DNA from: Paralteromonas sediminis
Lineage (GTDB): Bacteria; Pseudomonadota; Gammaproteobacteria; Enterobacterales; Alteromonadaceae
Length of the DNA: 64,000 nt
NCBI RefSeq assembly: GCF_003820355.1
Contig: NZ_RPOK01000002.1
Location: 310,001 to 374,000, forward strand
Direction: 5' to 3'
Shown in pieces: positions 46,542 through 56,414 of the stretch; positions within the stretch are counted from its first letter, which is position 1; every line of letters begins with the position of its first letter. Below the pieces are notes generated by a model, which ran no database searches, was not told the origin of the DNA, and was given only the letters and a program-made list of their open reading frames with translations. The translations under genes and the position numbers were made by a program.

Positions 46542-48824
46542 TTGCGGATAAAAATGCAGTTCATGCACTATTTCCTGTGGCAACAAAGGCGTTGCATTGT
46601 GTTGGATGTAGTCGCTAAAACCCGCGGTGTAGAAAGGCGAAAGTGGGTGAGCTGACTGCCCACCTGGCAGGGTAAGAATTGCCTTGTCTAGGTCGCCAGG
46701 ACGCACGAAAAGCCGTTGCGATGCACCAAATCTAGGAGCCTGGACGGCAGGCATGTAGCTGTCTCCATAGCCTGCTTGTGTGGGCATATTCAACCGAGTA
46801 CCAATAAATGGAATGACAGAAGACAAAGGATGTTTGACTGCTAGACGATTTACTTCACCCCAAGCAAGCTGCTGCAAATTAGCGTTGTTGCCAAATTCGG
46901 CCTTCAATGAGGTCAGTGATTGTTCAAATGCACCGAGTAGAAATGCGTCCCAACTCCCATGACCCGGAGGAAGCCAGTCATCGGGCTTCTGGTTTAATAC
47001 ATCCCAAGTAGAAGGTTCAATATGACGCATTATGGGAGTAAAACGCACGTGTTCGGCGCTTAGCTTGGTTGCGATAGGATCAAAGAGCTCAGAGATAACC
47101 TGAGAGCGAAATCGTCTGACCAGCGTATAACCCACCGAATCCGGACAAGCACAGGAACGCCAGTTTTGCACATGTTCTAGTGCAATAGGGTGTACATCCT
47201 TATGTGAAGCCAATGTTTTGTAGAGCAATGCATGCCAGGGAATAAGAAAGCGGGCTTCATTGTCGAGTTGTATCGCGTAAAAATCGGATTCACCAAAGCT
47301 ATTGTGTTCAAATAATCGATCGCGAATTTGTTCCCCTCTGGCTCCTATGGCATACCCCCCGTCGCCAAAGCGCTTTAAATCATGGCTTGAGATCACACGC
47401 GCATTGGCCGTCCATAGTCGATGATTGGCCGGATTTACTACATAGGGAAGCTCAGTTTCAAAATGACGCCAGTTGTCATCATAGTCCTTTTCATTTAGGG
47501 CAAGGTTACTCGGTGTTTTTCGCGCTGATACTGCACCGGCTGGTGTCCAGGCAATACTGCCTGCAGAATCAGCAAGCATTAGGTTTTGTACGGGGATGCC
47601 AAAACCACTGGCGACGGAGAGGGCGTCTTTCACTGACTTTGTTCGGGCCAGTTGCACTAGGTTTAAGTTAGTTGCATAGGGTTGTAATGCTGCCCAGCGC
47701 AGCGCGTAATTGATACCTTCAACGGTACGTACAGGACCAAACTGGCTTTGCTGTAATTCTATCTCTATCGGGTCTGCGTTAGCTACCTGAATTACGGCAG
47801 TTACAGGCTCAATATCGGTATCATTGTTCAGTTCTATCCAGTCGGTATTGTCCAGATTAGCGTTTGTAAATCCCCAAGCAATATATCCGTTAGTACCGAC
47901 CACTACCCCTGGGATCCCCGGTAAACTTACTCCCGTAACCGATATTTGCTCGTCACCCTCGACGTAATTTAATTGGGTCCGGTACCATATGATAGGGACG
48001 CGCAAACTCAAGTGCATATCGTTGGCCAGCATGGCGCTGGTTGAGTCTGTAAGCTGGCCACTGACCGCCCAATTATTACTGCCAATATCTAGTGGCTCTT
48101 CCAGAATATGCCTAGAGCGTGCTACCTGTTGAGGCAAGCGGGGAACTTGCGCGCTGTCTACCACTCGGCTGCCGTCTAATGCTGCCTGATGATGAGAAGG
48201 CTGCAGAATAAAGTCAACCATATTGCGGCCAAAGTGATGCGCAATCCGCGTAAAAGCGAGATCGCGGTTTACCTGTCCAAGCTGAAGGTCTAAATACATA
48301 CTGTAAATAACCAATAAACTATCTTTGGGTTGCCAAGGCTCGAAGGTACTTTGCGTAAGCAGGTATTCAAAGGGAAGAAAAGAAAGTTCATCAACGGCAT
48401 CGTTTACCCCTGCTGAATAGTGCGCAAGAAGATTGCGTTGACTTTCGGGTAGCAGCTTTATGATTTCATTTGCTCGAGCTTCAAATTGAAAAAAGCGAGT
48501 CTGCTTGTCGATTTCTATAGTGGCTGCCCCTACAATTTCTGAAAGTCTGCCGGATGCTGCTCGGCGTTGCGTGTCCATCTGAAAAAGCCTGTCTTGGGCG
48601 TGGGCATAGCCGAGTAGATAGGCGGTATCCTCATTGGTTTGAGCGGTTATTACGGCGTGCCCCAGTCTATCTCGTGCAATCGTGCCGGGATAAGTTATCT
48701 CAACACTACTTTTTTGCCCGTCAAGGACAGGTAAACTGCCTGTAAAACTGTAGTAGGCGAGACCACACGCGCAAACGATGAGGGTAAGCAGAGTGATCAG
48801 TGCAAATTTAATAAGTTTTAACAC
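46536..48824 (-). CDS. Penicillin acylase-family N-terminal nucleophile hydrolase
   Basis: An N-terminal signal/anchor (FALITLLTLIVCACGLAYYSF) is followed by the alpha-chain region (VEITYPGTIARDRLGHAVITA, LLGYAHAQDRLFQMDTQRRA). The autocatalytic nucleophile is probably Ser249 in DIGSNNWAVSG, after which the beta chain begins. WGFTNANLDNTDWI is also typical. The 762-residue length fits the penicillin G acylase/acyl-homoserine lactone acylase family, so it may cleave amide bonds of beta-lactams, quorum signals or other acyl amides. It is probably periplasmic. It converges with the DUF1993 gene and is divergent from nagZ. Confidence 0.92.
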   Translation of the reverse strand: MLKLIKFALITLLTLIVCACGLAYYSFTGSLPVLDGQKSSVEITYPGTIARDRLGHAVITAQTNEDTAYLLGYAHAQDRLFQMDTQRRAASGRLSEIVGAATIEIDKQTRFFQFEARANEIIKLLPESQRNLLAHYSAGVNDAVDELSFLPFEYLLTQSTFEPWQPKDSLLVIYSMYLDLQLGQVNRDLAFTRIAHHFGRNMVDFILQPSHHQAALDGSRVVDSAQVPRLPQQVARSRHILEEPLDIGSNNWAVSGQLTDSTSAMLANDMHLSLRVPIIWYRTQLNYVEGDEQISVTGVSLPGIPGVVVGTNGYIAWGFTNANLDNTDWIELNNDTDIEPVTAVIQVANADPIEIELQQSQFGPVRTVEGINYALRWAALQPYATNLNLVQLARTKSVKDALSVASGFGIPVQNLMLADSAGSIAWTPAGAVSARKTPSNLALNEKDYDDNWRHFETELPYVVNPANHRLWTANARVISSHDLKRFGDGGYAIGARGEQIRDRLFEHNSFGESDFYAIQLDNEARFLIPWHALLYKTLASHKDVHPIALEHVQNWRSCACPDSVGYTLVRRFRSQVISELFDPIATKLSAEHVRFTPIMRHIEPSTWDVLNQKPDDWLPPGHGSWDAFLLGAFEQSLTSLKAEFGNNANLQQLAWGEVNRLAVKHPLSSVIPFIGTRLNMPTQAGYGDSYMPAVQAPRFGASQRLFVRPGDLDKAILTLPGGQSAHPLSPFYTAGFSDYIQHNATPLLPQEIVHELHFYPQE

Positions 48825-48897
48825 GTGTTAATCTCCTTATTTTTCATTATCCTACCCGTATAAAGACTTTATTTATAGGATTAAAATACGCGTTGTC

Positions 48898-49860
48898 ATG
48901 CAACCACTTGTTATAGATTTTGCTGGTACAAAACTCACTTCTGCCGAAATTGCGCACTTACAACATCCTTTGGTGGGCGGAGTGATATTGTTCACTCGCA
49001 ACTTTGAAAATGGGCCGCAGCTCAAGGCCCTTACTGCGCATATCCATAAAGTCAGACCGGATATATTTATTGGGGTCGACCACGAAGGGGGGAGGGTACA
49101 GCGTTTTCGGGATGGGTTCACCGCGTTGCCCGCTATGGGCTGTGTAACAGAAGAAGAGGCGTTTGCTTGTGGCATCATAATGGCCTATGAGTTACAGGCA
49201 CATGGCATAGACTTAAGTTTTGCGCCTGTATTGGATCGCGATAATGGCAGTCGTGTTATCGGTGACAGAGGCTTTAGTGAAAGTGTTGATATTATTGAAA
49301 ACAGAGCTTCCGCCTTAATCAAAGGACTTCATACCATGGGTTTCCCAGCCTGCGGTAAACACTTTCCAGGCCATGGTAGTGTTGAGGCTGATTCACATAT
49401 CGACTGCCCGGTGGACAATCGGACAGCGTCTGAAATAAAAATCGACATGCAACCCTTTCATCGGCTGATCAGCAAGGGGATGCTTGACGGTATAATGCCG
49501 GCACATGTCATATATTCACACTGTGATGCGTTACCTGCAGGCTATTCACCGTTTTGGTTGCAACAAACACTTAGAGATGAATTGAATTTTAAAGGTGTCA
49601 TCTTTTCAGATGACTTGTCAATGGAAGGCGCGAGTGTGGCGGGTAGCTATGCCCAGCGCGCTGAAGCGGCGTATGAAGCTGGCTGTGACTATCTATTATT
49701 GTGCAACGCACCGGAGCAAGTAGAGCCAGTATTGACGGCGCTAGAGAAGCTGGTGCTTCGACCCAGTCCTAGTTTAAGTAAATCTGATTTATCTCAATGT
49801 ATTAACCGCCAGCAGTATTACGATGAAGCGCTAAATGTATTAAGAAGGAACCAGCAATGA
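48898..49860 (+). CDS. nagZ: Beta-N-acetylhexosaminidase
   Basis: The 320-residue GH3 enzyme has GVDHEGGRVQRFRDGFTALP, LSFAPVLDRDNGSRVIGDR, the catalytic-loop KHFPGHGSVEADSHIDCP with its His-Asp dyad region, and GVIFSDDLSMEGAS with the nucleophile aspartate. It removes N-acetylglucosamine from cytoplasmic muropeptides in peptidoglycan recycling. The stop overlaps the next gene by four bases (ATGA). Confidence 0.96.
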   Translation: MQPLVIDFAGTKLTSAEIAHLQHPLVGGVILFTRNFENGPQLKALTAHIHKVRPDIFIGVDHEGGRVQRFRDGFTALPAMGCVTEEEAFACGIIMAYELQAHGIDLSFAPVLDRDNGSRVIGDRGFSESVDIIENRASALIKGLHTMGFPACGKHFPGHGSVEADSHIDCPVDNRTASEIKIDMQPFHRLISKGMLDGIMPAHVIYSHCDALPAGYSPFWLQQTLRDELNFKGVIFSDDLSMEGASVAGSYAQRAEAAYEAGCDYLLLCNAPEQVEPVLTALEKLVLRPSPSLSKSDLSQCINRQQYYDEALNVLRRNQQ

Positions 49861-51221
49861 TTAAACCTCTGTGGCTAGGGATAGGTTTGTTTAATGGCCT
49901 ATTAATGGCGTTGGTTTGCACAATGGCAGGTGCGCAACCGCAAATTACCTCAACAGCGGCAATAACCGTAGTCGTTGCGACCCTATGGGTAAGTGAAGCA
50001 TTACCGATACCGGTAACGTCCATTATTCCGTTTTTTGCATTTCCCTTTTCGGGTGTGTTGTCAGTTCAAGAAGCCTCATCGGCGCTGGGCAGTCATGTGA
50101 TTCTGTTGTTAATGGGCGCCTTTATGCTGTCTAAGGCGTTGGAAAAATCCAATGTCCATGAACGACTAGCACTTAATGTGATCCATTTTACTGGCGCTAA
50201 GAATGCCAGAACGCTAGTGCTAAGCTTTATGTTCACCGCCGCCTTTTTAAGCATGTGGATATCCAACACGGCTACGGTACTCATGTTATTGCCTATTGCA
50301 CTTGCTGTTTTAACTAAGTTGAACGCGCCGGCATTGGCACCTATGTTGTTACTGGGTATTGCTTATGCTGGTAGTCTCGGCGGTGTTGGCACACCCGTGG
50401 GTACGCCCCCCAATATTATCATGATCAGTATTTACGAAGAGACGTTTGGGCAGGGTATTAATTTTATTCAATGGATGAAAACAGGCGTGCCTATTGTCAT
50501 TGTGGCTATTCCTATTATCGCATTGTGGCTAACACGTAAAAACTTTACCATCGCTCCCCCTTCGTTGCCCAAGCCTGGCAATTGGCAATCTGCTGAAATA
50601 CGTGTGTTAGTGGCTTTTCTTATTGTTGTACTCAGCTGGATAACGCGTCCCTATTGGACTGATGCACTGGGTATTTCCGGTGTGAATGACAGTACAGTAG
50701 CGTTGGCCGGCGTGGTGTTGATGTGCCTGATCCCCGATGGGAATAAAGAAAAGCCAGGGCGATTACTTGATTGGGAAACGGCCCAAGATATTCCATGGGG
50801 AATGTTGCTGCTATTTGCGGGGGGAATTTGTTTAGCGAAGGCATTTACTGCGTCAGGTTTGAGTGTTTTGCTAGGGGAACAGTTTGCCAGTCTTGCTGGG
50901 TTATCAGTCATCCTCATTATGCTACTGCTGTGCATTGGTGTGAGTTATTTAACGGAAATAACGTCAAACACCGCCACTGCAACCTTACTGATGCCTATAT
51001 TGGCAAGTGCAGCGGTTGCTATGGATATTGACCCACTACTGTTGATGATGCCGGCTGCAATCAGTGCCAGTTGTGCCTTTATGATGCCTGTTGCGACTGC
51101 ACCAAACGCCATTGTTTACGGCAGTGGACTTGTGCCAATTAAAGTCATGGCAAGAGAAGGCGCCATACTAAACTTGATCGTAGCATTTGTGGTGAGCGGT
51201 GTAGTATGGCTAACCGTTTAA
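49857..51221 (+). CDS. DASS/SLC13-family sodium:anion symporter
   Basis: The 454-residue protein has about eleven membrane helices and the two SNT motifs of the family: WISNTATVLMLLPIAL and EITSNTATATLLMP. The loop GTPVGTPPNIIMISIYEETF is conserved, and a repeated MPVATAPNAIVYGSG occurs near the end. Members move dicarboxylates, citrate or sulphate with sodium. The substrate is not readable. It is translationally coupled to nagZ by overlap, although a functional link is not obvious. It overlaps the convergent adenosyltransferase gene by four bases. Confidence 0.92.
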   Translation: MIKPLWLGIGLFNGLLMALVCTMAGAQPQITSTAAITVVVATLWVSEALPIPVTSIIPFFAFPFSGVLSVQEASSALGSHVILLLMGAFMLSKALEKSNVHERLALNVIHFTGAKNARTLVLSFMFTAAFLSMWISNTATVLMLLPIALAVLTKLNAPALAPMLLLGIAYAGSLGGVGTPVGTPPNIIMISIYEETFGQGINFIQWMKTGVPIVIVAIPIIALWLTRKNFTIAPPSLPKPGNWQSAEIRVLVAFLIVVLSWITRPYWTDALGISGVNDSTVALAGVVLMCLIPDGNKEKPGRLLDWETAQDIPWGMLLLFAGGICLAKAFTASGLSVLLGEQFASLAGLSVILIMLLLCIGVSYLTEITSNTATATLLMPILASAAVAMDIDPLLLMMPAAISASCAFMMPVATAPNAIVYGSGLVPIKVMAREGAILNLIVAFVVSGVVWLTV

Positions 51222-51763
51222 TCGGGGCGAACCAGCACATCTCCCTCGCCGATCAGGTGATTTTGCAAACGGGCAAATACAAACAACCAGTCGGATAAGC
51301 GATTGACAAAAGCCATAGCAATATCACTGACCTCATGTTCGCTCGTCAGTGCTACCATCGCTCTCTCTGCGCGTCTGCATACGGTACGGCATACATGCGC
51401 CTGACTTGCTAACAGAGTACCTCCGGGCAATATAAAGGCGGTTTGTTGAGGAAGCTTGCTTTGCATGTGATCAATGCCTTCCTCCAGCCAGTCGATGTGC
51501 TGCTGCGTTAGCTGACTGGTTGCCGATAAAGCGTAGCCCGCTTCAAAAATTGCACGCTGTATTAACAACAAAGTTTCACTCGTTTTATCATCAGCGTTCG
51601 TTCTACTTTGTTCAAGCTGCGCACGCAATAAACCCATCTGAGCATTAAGTTCATCGAGTGCACCATAGACCTCTATGATGGCATCGTCTTTTGTGACGCG
51701 TACAGCTTTGTTCACGTAAACGTGTGTGGCTCCTTTATCGCCACCGCGGGTATAAATCTTCAT
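51218..51763 (-). CDS. PduO-type cobalamin adenosyltransferase
   Basis: The ATP-binding N-terminus MKIYTRGGDKGATHVY is characteristic. It is followed by GALDELNAQMGLLRAQLEQ, then LPGGTLLASQAHVCRTVCRRAERAM, with the conserved R-x-x-C-R-R-A-E-R, and VNRLSDWLFVFARLQN. The enzyme adenosylates cob(I)alamin or cobinamide to form coenzyme B12. It is the last gene of a four-gene minus-strand chain in which each start overlaps the previous stop by four bases. Confidence 0.94.
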   Translation of the reverse strand: MKIYTRGGDKGATHVYVNKAVRVTKDDAIIEVYGALDELNAQMGLLRAQLEQSRTNADDKTSETLLLIQRAIFEAGYALSATSQLTQQHIDWLEEGIDHMQSKLPQQTAFILPGGTLLASQAHVCRTVCRRAERAMVALTSEHEVSDIAMAFVNRLSDWLFVFARLQNHLIGEGDVLVRPD

Positions 51764-52920
51764 GGTTTTTTGTATCGCCTGATTTCAACCAGCACCCCAA
51801 ACATGGGGTGATCAAAGTAATGAAGTTGTGTACTAATCACTCTTCGCAGCTGGCTAAAGGGAATATTTGCCAATCGTGCTCGCTCGCTCGAACTGTTGCG
51901 CTCTTTAATGGGCTGACGATATAAAAAGTCATTTTCGATATGTAAATAGGGCACGCGATTGACATATTGTAAATACACTTTCATTGCGCCTTCAATTTGC
52001 CACAATTCATTTAAGGTCGTTGCTTCGTCCTGAATAGATTGCCGCGGTATACGCTGAATAATCTGCTCGGGCGTTAAACGGTCGGATGTGGCCAAAGCAT
52101 AGGTAAAGGCTTGCAACGAAGATTCCATCTCCGATGCTACGTCGGTAATGGGAGTCTCTGTTAGCGCATTCCCGAAAGCATCAAAGCGATCAGCATAATT
52201 TTGGCCGCCATAAAGACGAATGGTTTTGGCATTATCTTTACCAAATGCTACGGGCTGGCGCCATGCCATATGCAACAGTCTGGTCAGCTTTCTTTCTCGT
52301 CTGATGCGCTGGCTCAGTTCAGTGAGGCTATGTTGCTCTGCATCAAGGATATGTGCGCCCCAGGATTCATCCTTGCCAGTACCGTCTATCACCACGGGTA
52401 ATTGCTCTAACTTTGGATAGCTTGACGTATTGTGAAACAGTGCGTGTGTATCAAAGCAATCAGTCCTCGGTATCTGGGCATCGAACGCCGGGCCTAACAC
52501 CTCAGGGGCAAAAGCATCTAACCATACTCTAACCGGGTCCAGTTCCACAGGTTGCGCGCTTTCTTCTTCCGTGGATCCTGCGAGCGGAACATAGTCTGGC
52601 AGTGTTGGTAAAGGGTAAACCTCTTCAGCGGATATCAGGCGCCAATCTGGCTCCGGATTACATACAGGCAGGCTTTGTAGCAACCAGCTAACATTAGGTT
52701 TTGTGACCGTGTTAATAATATCCCAATCCGTCTTTTTGGGGGTAAACTCAGTGCTTTCGACAAATTTCTCTGCAATCTCCTGCAAGCCCTGTCCGCGATC
52801 AAAGATGACCACCTCAACATCAAACCACCAGTCTTCCTCTGCCAACACAACAAAGGAGGGGAGAACGACTGAAAGTAACAAACCCACATGAGCTGCTGAG
52901 CGACCTATGGCTGCAATCAT
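51760..52920 (-). CDS. csiV: CsiV-like periplasmic protein
   Basis: A signal peptide ends FVVLA, and the mature protein starts with EEDWWFDVEVVIFDRGQGLQ, the CsiV signature of a DUF found only next to mfd in Vibrio and Alteromonadales relatives. The C-terminus has LHIENDFLYRQPI and LRRVISTQLHYFDHPMFGVLVEI. In Vibrio cholerae, CsiV binds peptidoglycan and supports LpoA/PBP1A. The same gene order (mfd, csiV) supports the call. Its start overlaps the mfd stop. Confidence 0.87.
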   Translation of the reverse strand: MIAAIGRSAAHVGLLLSVVLPSFVVLAEEDWWFDVEVVIFDRGQGLQEIAEKFVESTEFTPKKTDWDIINTVTKPNVSWLLQSLPVCNPEPDWRLISAEEVYPLPTLPDYVPLAGSTEEESAQPVELDPVRVWLDAFAPEVLGPAFDAQIPRTDCFDTHALFHNTSSYPKLEQLPVVIDGTGKDESWGAHILDAEQHSLTELSQRIRRERKLTRLLHMAWRQPVAFGKDNAKTIRLYGGQNYADRFDAFGNALTETPITDVASEMESSLQAFTYALATSDRLTPEQIIQRIPRQSIQDEATTLNELWQIEGAMKVYLQYVNRVPYLHIENDFLYRQPIKERNSSSERARLANIPFSQLRRVISTQLHYFDHPMFGVLVEIRRYKKP

Positions 52921-55900
52921 ACTGCGATCAGCTCCTTTTCAAATTTATCCAAGAGTGCTGATACTTTTTTCAGGCGCTTTTCGGCACTATCTGTTTTTAA
53001 TAGCCATTTGAGCTTTGTACTGCCCTCAAAACGAAACTCTTTGTTGTTTTGTTGGACCAGTTGAATGATAAAACCAGGGTCTACTTTCATTTTTTCATTA
53101 AATGCAATGACGCCACCTTGGGCATTTATGTCTATTTTTTCAATGCCAAGTTGTTTCGCTCTGACTTTCAATATTGTGGTCTCTACCAAGTTTTTAGCTT
53201 GTGTAGGCAGTAAACCAAAACGATCAATGCATTCAATCTGCACTTCGTTTATCTCGCCCTGAGTCTGACAATTAGCGAACTTTTTGTACAGCGATAATCG
53301 CTGATTTACATCATTTATATAGTCATCAGGGAGCAGCGCCGGTATACGTAACTCTACTTCTGTCTGTTTTGCCAATGCGTCATCAAGCGAGGGTTCCTTA
53401 CCCTGTTTCAAAGCTTCAACAGCCTGGTCAAGCATGTCCATGTATAAGGAAAAACCCACACTGGTTATTTGGCCTGATTGGTCATCACCAAGTAATTCGC
53501 CCGCTCCCCTAATTTCTAAGTCATGGGTTGCCAAAGCAAAGCCTGCACCGAGATTTTCAAGTGAGGCAATGGCTTCGAGACGTTTGGTGGCGTCTTTTGT
53601 CATACGGCGGGGGTGGGGGGTCAACAAATACGCATAGGCTTGATGGTGCGATCGGCCAACGCGCCCTCGTAACTGATGCAATTGAGCAAGTCCTAAGTGG
53701 TCAGCCCGATCCATAATAATAGTGTTAGCTGTTGGTACATCTATACCGGTTTCGACTATGGTGGTGCACACGAGAACATTAAATCTCTGGTGATAAAAAT
53801 CACTCATTACACTTTCTAATTCTCGCTCCCGCATTTGACCGTGACCAATAGCAATCCTGGCTTCAGGCACAATATCGGCGATTTCCTGCGCGGTTCTCTC
53901 TATTGTTTCTACTTCATTATGCAAAAAGTAGACTTGTCCTCCGCGCAGTATTTCACGCATGATAGCTTCGCGTATCACTGCCTCATTACGTTGCTGTACA
54001 AACGTTTTAATGGACAGACGTTTGGCCGGTGGGGTAGCGATTATAGAAAGGTCACGCATCCCTGACAGCGCCATATTCAACGTCCTAGGTATTGGCGTTG
54101 CAGTAAGGGTAAGAATATCCACATCGGTGCGAAGTGCTTTAAATTTTTCTTTTTGTCTTACGCCAAACCTGTGCTCTTCATCAATTATAACTAAGCCCAA
54201 ATCAGCAAAACGCATATCGTCCTGAAGCAGCTTATGGGTACCCACCACAATATCAACCGTGCCCTGTTCAATACCGTCCATTACCTGGTTTTTAGTTTTC
54301 CCGCTGACAAAACGCGACATCACTTCTATTCTGAACGGCCAACTAGAGAACCTGTCTTTAAAATTTTCATAATGTTGTTGTGCTAACAAAGTGGTAGGGA
54401 CCAGTATGGCGACCTGTTTGCCTTGATTTGCGGCAATGAATGCTGCGCGCATAGCAACTTCTGTTTTACCAAAGCCTACGTCGCCACATACCAGTCTGTC
54501 CATGGCAGTGGCCGTGCCCATATCATTTAATACAGCGGCAATTGCTTGCTGCTGATCGGGCGTTTCCTCGAACGGAAAACTATCGGCAAATTGCTCGTAT
54601 TCCTGCCAGTTAATGGCATAGGCAAAACCGGGCTTGGCTGCGCGCTTGGCGTAAACATTGAGCAATTCTGCTGCCACATCCCTGACTTTTTCCGCCGCTT
54701 TCTTTTTGGCTTTTGCCCAAGCATCTGTGCCAAGGTGATTCAGCGGTGCGGTATCTACATCGCCACCGGTATATCGGGAAATAAGGTGTAATGAGGCAAC
54801 GGGAACATACAACTTGGCAGCATTGGCATATTCGATATGCAAATACTCAGTAGACACACCTCCTGCATCAAGCGTTTGTAGGCCTTGATAGCGGCCGATC
54901 CCGTGGTCAAGATGCACCACAGGCTGACCGATGGATAGCTCCGCTAAATTTCGGATAATCGCGTTTTCGTCGGTCGCTTGTTGTTTTTCTCTTCGACGTC
55001 GCTGACTGACTTTGTGACCCAGTAATTCGGTCTCGCTGATCACATACAATGGTCGCTTGTTTTCATCAACAACAAAGGAGCTATCTAGCCAACCAATGGT
55101 GATTCCAATCGGCTGCTTACTTTTGATAAATTCGGAGAACGTGGAGAACAGGGTTGGTTTAATGTTGGCTTTGGCCAAAATTTCCAACATGTTTTCCCGT
55201 CTACCAGTCGACTCGGCGACGAACAGCATTTTACCCTTCGCCATCTCAGCCTTACTCAATAACGCCACTATGCCGGAATACGGCTGTTTTAGCGCTGAGT
55301 TGACGGTGATATTCGCAACAGGAGCAATGTCTGCGTTGACTGTGCCAGCTTTTTCATCGAAATGAGCGTCGGACAAAGAAAGTCGAGGCCATTGCTTAAA
55401 GGCCGACAAGATACTGTGTACATCAATAAACACATCATCAGGTGAGAGCAACGGCCGAGACAGGTTATAACGAAGTTGCTCAAAACGATTGTTAATATCT
55501 TCCCAATGGCGTTGTGCTGAAGTCTGAACATTACCATGAATAATTAGCGAGGCATTTGGGTGTAGGTAATCAAAAAGTGTTGCTGTCTGTTCAAAAAACA
55601 GAGGCAGATAATACTCTATGCCGCCGACCAATGTACCTTTACTGATAGACGGTAACACGCTGTCTTTTGGGTTGTCAGTACCGAACTTATCCAAGTAGCG
55701 TTGCCGGAAGTGCTTTAACGCCTCTTTATCGGTAGGAAACTCTCTGGCAGGCAGGAGTCTTATTTTATCGACAGTCTCGGCACTTCGCTGTGTGTCGGGA
55801 TCAAAGTAGCGAATAGTGTCTATTTCATCGTCAAATAGGTCGAGTCGAAAAGGTTGCTCACTGCCCATGGGAAAGAGATCAATAATGCTGCCTCTGACAC

Positions 55901-56414
55901 TGAATTCACTATGGCTCATTACCTGATTAACGTGCAGGTAGCCCGCTTCTTCCAATTGGCGCCTAAAATTATCTCTGTCCAGCGATTGCCCTTTTTCGAA
56001 CATGATAACTTCATGAGCCAGGTAGTCAGTGGGAGCAACCCGTTGCATTAAGGTGTTAACAGGAACAATAAATACGCCTTTGTCTGCCCGTGTAAGCTGA
56101 TACAGGGTTTCTAGACGCTGAGAAACAATATCCTGATGCGGTGAAAAGGCGTCATAGGGCAGCGTTTCCCAATCGGGGAAAAGCGTAATAGCCAAGTCTT
56201 TATCTTCAATAAAAAAACGCAGGGTCCGCTCAAGCCGCATTGCAGACGGTGTATCCGCTGTGATTACGACTAACGGGCCTTGGTGTTGTACCAATAAAGC
56301 AGTGATTGCGAGTGCGTCACTGCTACCGGAAAGCGCTCCCCAGCGTTTGTGGTCTTGAATGGCTTTATTGGTCTTGGACTTGGGTAAAGGAAGTTGTTGT
56401 AAACTTAAATTCAT
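52917..56414 (-). CDS. mfd: Transcription-repair coupling factor
   Basis: The 1165-residue length is normal. The UvrB-homology region is at the N-terminus (WGALSGSSDALAITALLVQ). The RNA-polymerase-interacting domain includes IGQPVVHLDHGIGRYQGLQ. The RecG-like helicase motifs are RLVCGDVGFGKTEVAMRAAF (Walker A), VIIDEEHRFGVRQKEK (DEEH), TLTATPIPRTLNMA and GLAQLHQLRGRVGRS. The C-terminal TRCF domain closes it. The enzyme removes stalled polymerase and recruits UvrA. It lies between the PilZ-like gene and csiV, with four-base overlaps at both ends. Confidence 0.98.
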   Translation of the reverse strand: MNLSLQQLPLPKSKTNKAIQDHKRWGALSGSSDALAITALLVQHQGPLVVITADTPSAMRLERTLRFFIEDKDLAITLFPDWETLPYDAFSPHQDIVSQRLETLYQLTRADKGVFIVPVNTLMQRVAPTDYLAHEVIMFEKGQSLDRDNFRRQLEEAGYLHVNQVMSHSEFSVRGSIIDLFPMGSEQPFRLDLFDDEIDTIRYFDPDTQRSAETVDKIRLLPAREFPTDKEALKHFRQRYLDKFGTDNPKDSVLPSISKGTLVGGIEYYLPLFFEQTATLFDYLHPNASLIIHGNVQTSAQRHWEDINNRFEQLRYNLSRPLLSPDDVFIDVHSILSAFKQWPRLSLSDAHFDEKAGTVNADIAPVANITVNSALKQPYSGIVALLSKAEMAKGKMLFVAESTGRRENMLEILAKANIKPTLFSTFSEFIKSKQPIGITIGWLDSSFVVDENKRPLYVISETELLGHKVSQRRRREKQQATDENAIIRNLAELSIGQPVVHLDHGIGRYQGLQTLDAGGVSTEYLHIEYANAAKLYVPVASLHLISRYTGGDVDTAPLNHLGTDAWAKAKKKAAEKVRDVAAELLNVYAKRAAKPGFAYAINWQEYEQFADSFPFEETPDQQQAIAAVLNDMGTATAMDRLVCGDVGFGKTEVAMRAAFIAANQGKQVAILVPTTLLAQQHYENFKDRFSSWPFRIEVMSRFVSGKTKNQVMDGIEQGTVDIVVGTHKLLQDDMRFADLGLVIIDEEHRFGVRQKEKFKALRTDVDILTLTATPIPRTLNMALSGMRDLSIIATPPAKRLSIKTFVQQRNEAVIREAIMREILRGGQVYFLHNEVETIERTAQEIADIVPEARIAIGHGQMRERELESVMSDFYHQRFNVLVCTTIVETGIDVPTANTIIMDRADHLGLAQLHQLRGRVGRSHHQAYAYLLTPHPRRMTKDATKRLEAIASLENLGAGFALATHDLEIRGAGELLGDDQSGQITSVGFSLYMDMLDQAVEALKQGKEPSLDDALAKQTEVELRIPALLPDDYINDVNQRLSLYKKFANCQTQGEINEVQIECIDRFGLLPTQAKNLVETTILKVRAKQLGIEKIDINAQGGVIAFNEKMKVDPGFIIQLVQQNNKEFRFEGSTKLKWLLKTDSAEKRLKKVSALLDKFEKELIAV